From Ruminococcaceae bacterium UBA5295 (lineage in GTDB: Bacteria; Bacillota; Clostridia; Oscillospirales; Acutalibacteraceae), in contig DHSD01000026.1 of NCBI GenBank assembly GCA_002411365.1, positions 1 to 11,093 of the forward strand: a DNA stretch of 11,093 bases, written 5' to 3'. A model generated the notes under the pieces. It saw nothing but the letters and a program-made list of their open reading frames with translations. It was not told where the DNA came from and did no database searches. Numbering within the stretch: the first letter of the stretch is position 1; each line of letters opens with the position of its first letter. A program made the position numbers and the translations under genes. Shown here piece after piece: positions 6,011 to 11,093 of this stretch.

Positions 6011-7053
6011 AAAGTATGCCGATCAGACCTTTCTTCTTCAATCATTTCCGCAAGCCCCTCAATCAGCTTAATGGCGGCATAAAAATCCTCCCGCGAAATC
6101 ACCCCAACGGCAGAATGCAGGTAGCGGCACGGCAGAGAAACCGCGGCTGTGCGCACGCCTTCCCGCGAAACATGTATTGCGCCCGCGTCATTTCCGCCCG
6201 CTATATCCTGCTTTGCCTGGCATTTCACACCGGCTTTTTCAGCTGCGCGGAAAGCCATATCGTAATAGGCGCGGTCATATATTGTGCGCTTGTCCATAAA
6301 CGGGACAACAGGCCCTTCGCCGAGGCGGCAGGCCTGCCTTTCCCTGCTGACGCCCGGGACGTCGGCAGCCGCCGTAGCATCCACAACAATGGCGGCGGCC
6401 GGGTGCACACCATACGCTGCTGTTTCAGAGCCGCAAAGGCCGGTTTCTTCCTGCACTGTAAACGCAAACACAGCGTCATACTTAAGGCCGTGCCTCATCA
6501 TGCCAATGAGTATAGCGCATCCGGCACGGCCACCGAGCGCACGCCCTTTAATCGCCTTCCCTGACGCGTCAAACACCGAGTCAAACGTTACCTCATCGCC
6601 CGGCTTCACGGCCTTTTCAGCTTCTTCGCGGGAAGCGGCGCCGATATCGATGTAAAGCTTGCTTAAGGGAATGCTCTTTGACATTTCATCTTTTTTAAGC
6701 AGATGTATCGGTTTAAGCCCGATAACTCCCCTGACGTTTTCACCGACCGTGACGGATTTGCCCGGCAGCACACGGCGGTCTATTTCACCCACAGGCACGA
6801 AATTGAGAAGGCCTTCGTCGGTTATATGTGTCACCATTAGGCCGGCCTCATCCATGTGCGCGCTTATCATCAGCTTTTTGGGCGCACGCTCTTTCCCTTT
6901 TTTCAGCGCAATTATGTTCCCGAGAGGCGTGATTTCAATTTTATCCGCAAGCGGACGGATTTCGTCAAGGATTATCTCCCTTACTTCATCTTCCCTGCCT
7001 GAGATTCCGCGCGCCTCGCTCAGCTTTTTAAGCAGCTCAAGTTCAGCCATCAT
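6004..7053 (-). CDS. M42-family metallopeptidase, bridging Asp replaced by Gly
   Basis: A TET/FrvX-type M42 aminopeptidase homologue of 349 residues. M42 enzymes are cytosolic two-metal aminopeptidases forming tetrahedral dodecamers that digest short peptides. Conserved features are SAHMDE (H66, D68), VQEETG (E202, E203), VVDAT (D225) and CRYLHS (H313). The family's ALDxRxGC motif reads ALGGRAGC here, so the metal-bridging Asp is Gly174 (codons 6529-6534). Activity is therefore doubtful unless another residue compensates. The first ATG (7053) overlaps the upstream stop as ATGA; the second ATG (7050) is better placed, seven bases after GGAGG, and is likely the real start. The upstream paralogue keeps all ligands, so the two may form a mixed complex with one inactive partner. 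Confidence 0.9.
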   Translation of the reverse strand: MMAELELLKKLSEARGISGREDEVREIILDEIRPLADKIEITPLGNIIALKKGKERAPKKLMISAHMDEAGLMVTHITDEGLLNFVPVGEIDRRVLPGKSVTVGENVRGVIGLKPIHLLKKDEMSKSIPLSKLYIDIGAASREEAEKAVKPGDEVTFDSVFDASGKAIKGRALGGRAGCAILIGMMRHGLKYDAVFAFTVQEETGLCGSETAAYGVHPAAAIVVDATAAADVPGVSRERQACRLGEGPVVPFMDKRTIYDRAYYDMAFRAAEKAGVKCQAKQDIAGGNDAGAIHVSREGVRTAAVSLPCRYLHSAVGVISREDFYAAIKLIEGLAEMIEEERSDRHTLC

Positions 7054-8069
7054 TCCGCCTCCGCTATATACTCAGCAATAAGCTGCGCCGTGTTTTCAAC
7101 ATCCTGAAGGTCGACTATCTCGGCCGGCGTGTGCATGTTCCTTTCGGGGATAGAAACCAGCCCGGTAGGGACGCCCGCACGGGAAGCTGCAATATTCTCG
7201 CTGTTTGTTCCGGTATCTCCGCCCATGGCGTCCCTGCTGTACGGTATACCGAGTTTCTCGGCAACTGAAACCAGCTTTTCGCTCATGGCACGGTTCAAAA
7301 CAGGCGCAAAGCCTATCATCGGCCCGCCGCCAAGCTTCCCGCACTGCTCCGGCCTTACGCCCGGCTGGGAAGCAAAGCCGACATCGACGGCAATGGCAGC
7401 CGTCGGATTGGCAATGTAAGCGCCCGTTACGGCACCCTGCCCGCCGACCTCCTCACGCGTGCTGCAGAGGAAAGTCACATGACAGGATAACCTTTTTCCC
7501 GACAAAATCTGCACACAGCGCACAAGGGCAGCAACACTTGAACGGTTGTCAAGCGCAGGCGCCGAAATGCGCCCGCCAAGCAGCGCCTTCGGCTCCGTGC
7601 TAAAAAGTATGCGGTCGCCGGGCTTTACAAGGCGCTTCGCTTCCTCGCAGGTACAGCCTATGTCGACCGTCATCCTGCCTGCTTCCTGCACTTCGTCCTC
7701 TTTGCTGCCGGTAAAGTGCGGCGGCATGAAGCACACAACGCCGTAAAGCTTTTCTTTTCCGTAAACAGTCACGGCACTGCCCGGCAGCACACGGCGATCC
7801 ATGCCGCCGCAGCCGTCAACGTTTATGAAGCCGCTTTTATCAATGCCTGTAACAATAAGGCCGATCTGGTCAAGATGGGCATCAACAAGGATATGAGTTT
7901 TTGAACCCATATCGCCAATTTCCGCTGTGAGGTTTCCGAGCGTGTCAGACGATGTCTCGGCGAATGGGGCAAACTCGCGGGCGGCTGTCTCCCTCGCGCC
8001 TGTTTCGTCCCCTGATGTCCCGTCCGCCATGCACAGGCGGAACACCGTTTCTCTCAGTTTTTCATTCAT
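7050..8069 (-). CDS. M42-family metallopeptidase (TET-type aminopeptidase) with complete metal ligands
   Basis: A 339-residue M42 peptidase with the full ligand set: DAHLDQIG (H65, D67), ALDNRSS (bridging D174), STREEVGG (catalytic E206 and metal E207), AVDVGFA (D229) and ERNMHTPAE (H313). The probable role is trimming peptides left by the proteasome-like or Clp proteases, releasing amino acids in the cytosol; specificity cannot be read from sequence. The ATG at 8069 overlaps the murD stop by 8 nt, and the stop overlaps the next M42 gene by 4 nt. This pair arose by duplication but has diverged considerably: lengths and active-site regions differ. No promoter of its own is apparent; expression should come from the murD promoter. 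Confidence 0.92.
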   Translation of the reverse strand: MNEKLRETVFRLCMADGTSGDETGARETAAREFAPFAETSSDTLGNLTAEIGDMGSKTHILVDAHLDQIGLIVTGIDKSGFINVDGCGGMDRRVLPGSAVTVYGKEKLYGVVCFMPPHFTGSKEDEVQEAGRMTVDIGCTCEEAKRLVKPGDRILFSTEPKALLGGRISAPALDNRSSVAALVRCVQILSGKRLSCHVTFLCSTREEVGGQGAVTGAYIANPTAAIAVDVGFASQPGVRPEQCGKLGGGPMIGFAPVLNRAMSEKLVSVAEKLGIPYSRDAMGGDTGTNSENIAASRAGVPTGLVSIPERNMHTPAEIVDLQDVENTAQLIAEYIAEAE

Positions 8070-9459
8070 TTTCTTTCAGTCCGTTCACAATCTCACGGAA
8101 ACGGTTTCCGCGGGCTTCAAAATTGGGGAACATGCCAAAGCTTGCGCATGCAGGCGAAAGTGAAACCACATCTCCGCTTTTTGCGTGTGAGCGGCACAGT
8201 GCGACGGCTTCTTCGAGCGAAGAAGCATGGAGTACCAATGGGTTCCCCTCGCGGTACCCCGCGGCGGCCCTCACGGCGGCCTCTATCTTCGGAGCTGTCG
8301 CGCCTATAAGCACAAGGACTTTGACTTTATTGACTATGGCAGGGCCGAGCGGGTCAAATGGGATATTCTTATCGTACCCGCCCGCTATGAGGATTATCTT
8401 CTGCTTAAAAAGCGAAAGCGCACCGTTTATCGTTCTGCTCGGCGTCGTGCCTATAGAGTCATTATAATATGAAACGCCGTCTACTTTGCGGACGAACTCA
8501 TTCCTGTGCTCCACTCCATTAAAAGTGTGCGCCACTTTCCGCACATCTTCAGCTTGCGCAAAGCCGTGTACGGCACATATCGCCGCGAGATAATTTTCTA
8601 TGTTGTGAAGGCCCGGCACCTTTATCTCGGAAGCGTTCATCACGCGCCGCTTCCCCTGCGGCAGCGAAAGGAAAATCTCCCCGTTTCCGTCCATCCATGC
8701 ACCGTACTCCACAGGGTGCCTGCGGCTGAACATCAGCGTCTGCCCGCGCGTCTCCGAGGCAAACTGCTCCGTATATTTATTGTCAGAATTCAGGACTGCC
8801 CTGCCGAAGGCGTTCTGGTGCAGTATGATGTTTTTCTTTGCATCTACATACTCCTGCATATCTTTATGGACGTCGAGGTGATTCGGAGAGATATTGGTTA
8901 CCACGGCTACGTCAGGGCTTTTGCGCATGGATATGAGCTGGAAACTCGAAAGCTCCGCAACTACAATGTCGTCCGGCTTTATGCTGTCTATCTGCGGCAG
9001 GAGCGGAGTGCCTATATTGCCCCCAACACGCACACTCTTCCCCGCGGCCTTAAGGATTTTGGATATGACTGTTGTTGTCGTGGTCTTGCCGTCGCTTCCC
9101 GTAACGGCTATTATCCTGCACGGGCAGAGGTCGAAGAAAACTTCCATCTCCGACGTTACCGCCGCGCCGCGCGCACGCGCCGCATTCAGCTGTGGAAGAT
9201 AATAGCGCATACCTGGCGTGCGGAATATAATCTCCTCGCCCATATCGTCGAGGTACCCTTCGCCCGTGATGAGGCGCACGCCGAGGGCTTTAAGCTTTTT
9301 TGCAGTATTCCCAAGCTGTTCTTCCGTGCGCCTGTCGCGCGCCGTCACAATGGCGCCGTGCTCCGCAAAGAGCTTTATAAGCGGCAGGTTGCTGCTGCCG
9401 ATGCCGCAAAACGCAGCTGTTTTTCCCTTTATTGACTTGTAAAACTCTTCTGTTGTCAT
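8062..9459 (-). CDS. murD: UDP-N-acetylmuramoyl-L-alanine--D-glutamate ligase (MurD)
   Basis: A cytoplasmic peptidoglycan-precursor enzyme that adds D-glutamate to UDP-MurNAc-L-Ala using ATP. From the ATG at 9459 it has 465 residues: an N-terminal Rossmann-like UDP-binding domain (AAFCGIGSSN near 15-24), a central ATPase domain with P-loop VTGSDGKTTTTT (119-130), ELSSFQL, NISPNHLDVH and a YVDAKKNII segment carrying the probable carbamylated lysine, and a C-terminal ligase domain starting near YYNDSIGTTPSRT. A TTG at 9480 extends the frame by seven residues, but the only Shine-Dalgarno (GGAAAGGA, 9471-9478) lies between TTG and ATG, so ATG is preferred. The gene is not in the usual dcw cluster: it heads an operon with two peptidases and an acetyltransferase. 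Confidence 0.95.
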   Translation of the reverse strand: MTTEEFYKSIKGKTAAFCGIGSSNLPLIKLFAEHGAIVTARDRRTEEQLGNTAKKLKALGVRLITGEGYLDDMGEEIIFRTPGMRYYLPQLNAARARGAAVTSEMEVFFDLCPCRIIAVTGSDGKTTTTTVISKILKAAGKSVRVGGNIGTPLLPQIDSIKPDDIVVAELSSFQLISMRKSPDVAVVTNISPNHLDVHKDMQEYVDAKKNIILHQNAFGRAVLNSDNKYTEQFASETRGQTLMFSRRHPVEYGAWMDGNGEIFLSLPQGKRRVMNASEIKVPGLHNIENYLAAICAVHGFAQAEDVRKVAHTFNGVEHRNEFVRKVDGVSYYNDSIGTTPSRTINGALSLFKQKIILIAGGYDKNIPFDPLGPAIVNKVKVLVLIGATAPKIEAAVRAAAGYREGNPLVLHASSLEEAVALCRSHAKSGDVVSLSPACASFGMFPNFEARGNRFREIVNGLKENE

Positions 9460-9508
9460 GGAAAAAATAGTCCTTTCCAAAGGCGTACATAAGCCGCCAA
9501 TTATTTCT

Positions 9509-9537
9509 ATTATACGTTTACAGTTTCAAAATATCAA
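9509..9537 (-). promoter_or_regulatory. Promoter of the murD operon
   Basis: TTGATA (9532-9537) and a perfect TATAAT (9509-9514) are 17 bases apart on the minus strand. They lie about 50 bp before the murD ATG. Confidence 0.7.
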
Positions 9538-9789
9538 GCAGAAATATGTGCAGCTTTTTAACTTAAAAACGTGGGAATCCGGAATGTATTTTAAGTGCTG
9601 TGCATTTTAAAATTCCGCCCCGCCTGCGCCACACACTCCGTTGCCGCAAAGTCCCACTGCCAGTTCAAAATTTTTTTCACGCCGTGACACCAAGCCGCAG
9701 GCAGTATTTGCACAACTAAAAGCATGAATATTTTTCCGCACAATATCCATGCTGCATTTATAACTGAGTGATAGCGATGGCAAAATGCA
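9538..9789. other. Intergenic stretch without a recognisable gene
   Basis: No frame with a start and ribosome binding site is supported on either strand between the murD promoter and the terminator of the nifX-like gene. Two inverted repeats are visible: ACTTAAAA/TTTTAAGT (9561-9568 and 9589-9596), and an AGCATG-ATATT hairpin with its complement (9721-9753, one mismatch). Neither has a T-run placing it as a clear terminator. Confidence 0.5.
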
Positions 9790-9829
9790 AAAGCCTCCTG
9801 CCGCAGTTGGTTCTGCAGCCGGAGGCTTT
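9790..9829 (-). terminator. Terminator of the nifX-like gene (possibly bidirectional)
   Basis: AAAGCCTCC (9790-9798) pairs with GGAGGCTTT (9821-9829), with a further inner stem interrupted by two mismatches. On the minus strand it is followed by TGCATTTTG, a moderate T-stretch. It lies 17 bp past the stop codon. Confidence 0.7.
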
Positions 9830-9846
9830 ATTAAGCTACTATTATA

Positions 9847-10218
9847 TTATTTTTCCGGTTTATGGCCTTCGCATGTATCTTCAAATTCATGCTCGTGGCA
9901 TACGCTCCCCGAAGACTTAAGGTCACCCTTCAGATAAGCTTCAACGGCTTTGCCGGCATCACCTGAAGCCCCTGAAAGCACTTCAATGTTTTTCTCATTG
10001 AAAATGTCGACTGCCCCGCCGCCTATGCCGCCTGTTATAATCACATCTGCCCCAAGGCCCGAAAGAAAGTTCGGCAGGAATCCCGGCCTGTGGCCCGGGT
10101 TTGGGCTAAACTTTGAGCCGGTCACCCTGCCGCCCTCGGCATCATAGATTTTGAAGCCCTCGCAATGGCCAAAGTGCTCGGAAACATTGCTGCCGGCACA
10201 CGCAACTGCAATTTTCAT
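9847..10218 (-). CDS. NifX/NifB-type Fe-Mo cluster-binding protein (dinitrogenase iron-molybdenum cofactor domain)
   Basis: A single-domain protein of 123 residues starting MKIAVACAGSNVSEHFGHCEG, the hallmark N terminus of the Nitro_FeMo-Co (PF02579) family. GADVIITGGIGGGAVDIF (about 57-74) forms the conserved core. Relatives bind or carry iron-sulfur or Fe-Mo clusters; stand-alone members are widespread in non-nitrogen-fixing anaerobes, and no nif genes are visible here. H15, H18 and C19 are candidate ligands. The C-terminal tail adds C107, H108, H110, C116 and H119, an unusual metal-binding extension. The ATG at 10218 has AAAGGA at seven to eight bases. It is transcribed from its own promoter (10350-10378), with a leader of about 125 nt. 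Confidence 0.88.
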   Translation of the reverse strand: MKIAVACAGSNVSEHFGHCEGFKIYDAEGGRVTGSKFSPNPGHRPGFLPNFLSGLGADVIITGGIGGGAVDIFNEKNIEVLSGASGDAGKAVEAYLKGDLKSSGSVCHEHEFEDTCEGHKPEK

Positions 10219-10319
10219 ATTAATTTCCTTTCCTGCGGCACTGCATATGAACGGCGCGAAGCCCTTCTGCTGCCCGTTTTCTGCATTATGCCTGCTGTTA
10301 TGATTTCCAATATGCCAAA

Positions 10320-10376
10320 ATTATAAGCATATGTCCGTTTGCCTCTCATATCTTAGCTCCATTATGAGCATATGTC
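10320..10376 (-). promoter_or_regulatory. Tandem copies of a GACATATGCTYATAAT element (candidate operators)
   Basis: On the plus strand ATTATAAGCATATGTC (10320-10335) and ATTATGAGCATATGTC (10361-10376) differ at one base and start 41 bp apart, about four helical turns. The right copy overlaps the -35 box of the nifX-like promoter; the left copy lies downstream of the -10 box, near or after the transcription start. A related copy sits in the DUF134 promoter (10999-11014). Confidence 0.6.
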
Positions 10377-10378
10377 AA
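10350..10378 (-). promoter_or_regulatory. Promoter of the nifX-like gene
   Basis: TTGACA (10373-10378) and TAAGAT (10350-10355) are 17 bases apart on the minus strand, immediately after the DUF134 terminator. The -35 box lies within the repeated GACATATGC element. Confidence 0.6.
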
Positions 10379-10388
10379 TATTCAAGCC

Positions 10389-10418
10389 AAAAAAGTATGC
10401 GGCAGACACCGCATACTT
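10389..10418 (-). terminator. Terminator of the DUF134 gene
   Basis: AAGTATGCGG (10393-10402) pairs perfectly with CCGCATACTT (10409-10418) around a 6-nt loop. On the minus strand it runs into TTTTTT (10389-10394, partly within the stem). It separates the DUF134 and nifX-like transcripts. Confidence 0.8.
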
Positions 10419-10428
10419 CATAAAAGCC

Positions 10429-10908
10429 TTAAATACCGTTTTTACAGCCATACCGCCAGCAGTTCCTTCTGCAAAACTTGCCCTTGCACCTCTGGCAGCA
10501 GACTATCCTTTTCGAGCCGCACGCAGGGCAGGCATAATCGCCGCTTTTAATCTTCTTCATGTTTTCGAAGCTTTCCAGCCACTCCCTGCCACAGTCAAGG
10601 CATTTGACCGGGCAGATGTTCCTCGTGAAGTTTCCGCCTTCTATGTGTATTGCTTTGCCGTTAATCAAGCTGTCAGCTATTTTTTGGCGGGCAGAAATAA
10701 GTATGCGCTGGAATGTTGGGCGCGATACCTCCATCTTTTCCGCACACTCTTCCTGCTCAAGGCCTTCAAGGTCTTTGAGGCGAATGGCTTCAATCTCTTC
10801 TATCTTCAGTATGTTTTCAGGAACCGCATCCATTTCCGCCTCGGCCGGGACAAAAAACTGCACGGCGGGAATATTTTCAATCTTTCTCCATTTCACAGGC
10901 CTTGCCAA
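10429..10908 (-). CDS. DUF134 (UPF0251) family DNA-binding protein with Cys-rich C terminus
   Basis: The 159-residue protein starts ARPVKWRKIENIPAVQFFVP, typical of DUF134. Residues about 36-82 form a sigma-70 region 4-like helix-turn-helix (IEEIEAIRLKDLEGLEQEEC, then MEVSRPTFQRILISARQKI). The C terminus is a metal-binding region with 11 cysteines (99, 103, 106, 127, 130, 137, 138, 141, 146, 150, 155) and reads like a zinc ribbon followed by a second Cys cluster. The start must be TTG at 10908: an in-frame TAA lies two codons upstream, and the family's MARP start matches. GGAG lies about ten bases before it. DUF134 genes often sit beside NifX/NifB-type genes, as here. A metal- or cluster-sensing regulator of its neighbour is a reasonable inference. 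Confidence 0.88.
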   Translation of the reverse strand: MARPVKWRKIENIPAVQFFVPAEAEMDAVPENILKIEEIEAIRLKDLEGLEQEECAEKMEVSRPTFQRILISARQKIADSLINGKAIHIEGGNFTRNICPVKCLDCGREWLESFENMKKIKSGDYACPACGSKRIVCCQRCKGKFCRRNCWRYGCKNGI

Positions 10909-10987
10909 AGTTTATCAGCTCCGTTTCCATCAGCCGCCCTGCTGCAAAAGTTAACTGCGGCCATACTTATTCTTTCCCTGATTAAAT

Positions 10988-11016
10988 ATGTTAATCTGAT
11001 TTTGGGCATATGTCAA
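10988..11016 (-). promoter_or_regulatory. Promoter of the DUF134 gene with embedded GACATATGC element
   Basis: TTGACA (11011-11016) and TAACAT (10988-10993) are 17 bases apart on the minus strand, about 80 bp before the TTG start. The surrounding 32 bases match the nifX-like promoter at 24 positions. Confidence 0.6.
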
Positions 11017-11093
11017 TGTGAATTTGCTTCGCTTTTCCACTTTGTTACTAAATTGATTTTTTATCCGGCATGTACCGCCGCCTCTTGCTTTTT

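Noticed and set aside
8506..9435. 309-codon plus-strand open frame antisense to murD
   Set aside because: It is complementary to a well-supported murD, rich in Arg, His and Tyr, and has no domain motif; it is a shadow frame of GC-rich coding sequence.
9538..9789. Riboswitch or T-box leader upstream of murD
   Set aside because: The murD promoter lies only about 50 bp before the ATG, so the upstream stretch is not in its transcript and there is no room for a structured leader.
9847..10218. Evidence for nitrogen fixation
   Set aside because: A stand-alone NifX-like protein is common in non-diazotrophs, and no nitrogenase or nifB/nifE/nifN gene is present in the window.
1..11093. CRISPR array or complete insertion sequence
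   Set aside because: No regularly spaced repeats beyond the three GACATATGC sites, and no transposase, integrase or terminal inverted repeats were found.

Overview
The window looks like chromosomal DNA from a low-to-mid GC Firmicute of the class Clostridia, possibly an Oscillospirales/Ruminococcaceae member. This is an inference from strong Shine-Dalgarno sites, consensus sigma-A-like promoters, a CCA-encoding tRNA-Leu, a methionine gamma-lyase-like (YnbB-type) gene and a DUF134/NifX-like pair. Nearly every gene is on the minus strand, so transcription runs right to left.

Region 1 (about 1-1300) is an accessory module of very small, tightly packed minus-strand genes. In transcriptional order they are an excisionase-like winged-helix protein (938-1183), a small Cro/XRE-like protein (726-935), a 57-residue Cys-rich protein (529-702) and an XRE repressor (297-542). 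A fifth possible ORF starts at 290 behind a near-perfect Shine-Dalgarno and runs off the left edge, antisense to another open frame ending at 221. This resembles the regulatory cassette of an integrative or conjugative element.

Region 2 (about 1270-3640) is an AT-rich cassette with its own promoter and terminator. It carries one ATPase gene of the AAA_13 / PrrC-RloC type, with Walker A, a Cys-X-X-Cys zinc-hook-like coiled coil, ABC signature, Walker B, H-loop and a C-terminal R-x3-E...H pattern like the anticodon-nuclease triad. The gene is broken by one in-frame TAA and one single-base frameshift. It is probably a decayed anti-phage tRNA-nuclease gene.

Region 3 (about 3660-3925) holds an orphan plus-strand terminator and tRNA-Leu(UAG) with its own promoter and terminator. 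The 3' end of the tRNA faces the accessory DNA.

Region 4 (3923-9540) is core-like. A promoter at about 9509-9537 drives murD, then two M42 metallopeptidases and a GNAT acetyltransferase, with overlaps of 8, 4 and 7 nt, so these four are one operon. A YnbB-like PLP enzyme follows after 73 bp. One of the two M42 proteins lacks the bridging metal-ligand aspartate.

Region 5 (9541-11093) contains a NifX/NifB-type Fe-Mo-cluster-binding protein and a DUF134 DNA-binding protein, separated by a terminator. Each has its own TTGACA-N17 promoter. The two promoters are 24/32 identical and share a GACATATGC element, and a third copy lies just downstream of the nifX-like promoter. This suggests one regulator for both genes, possibly DUF134 itself.
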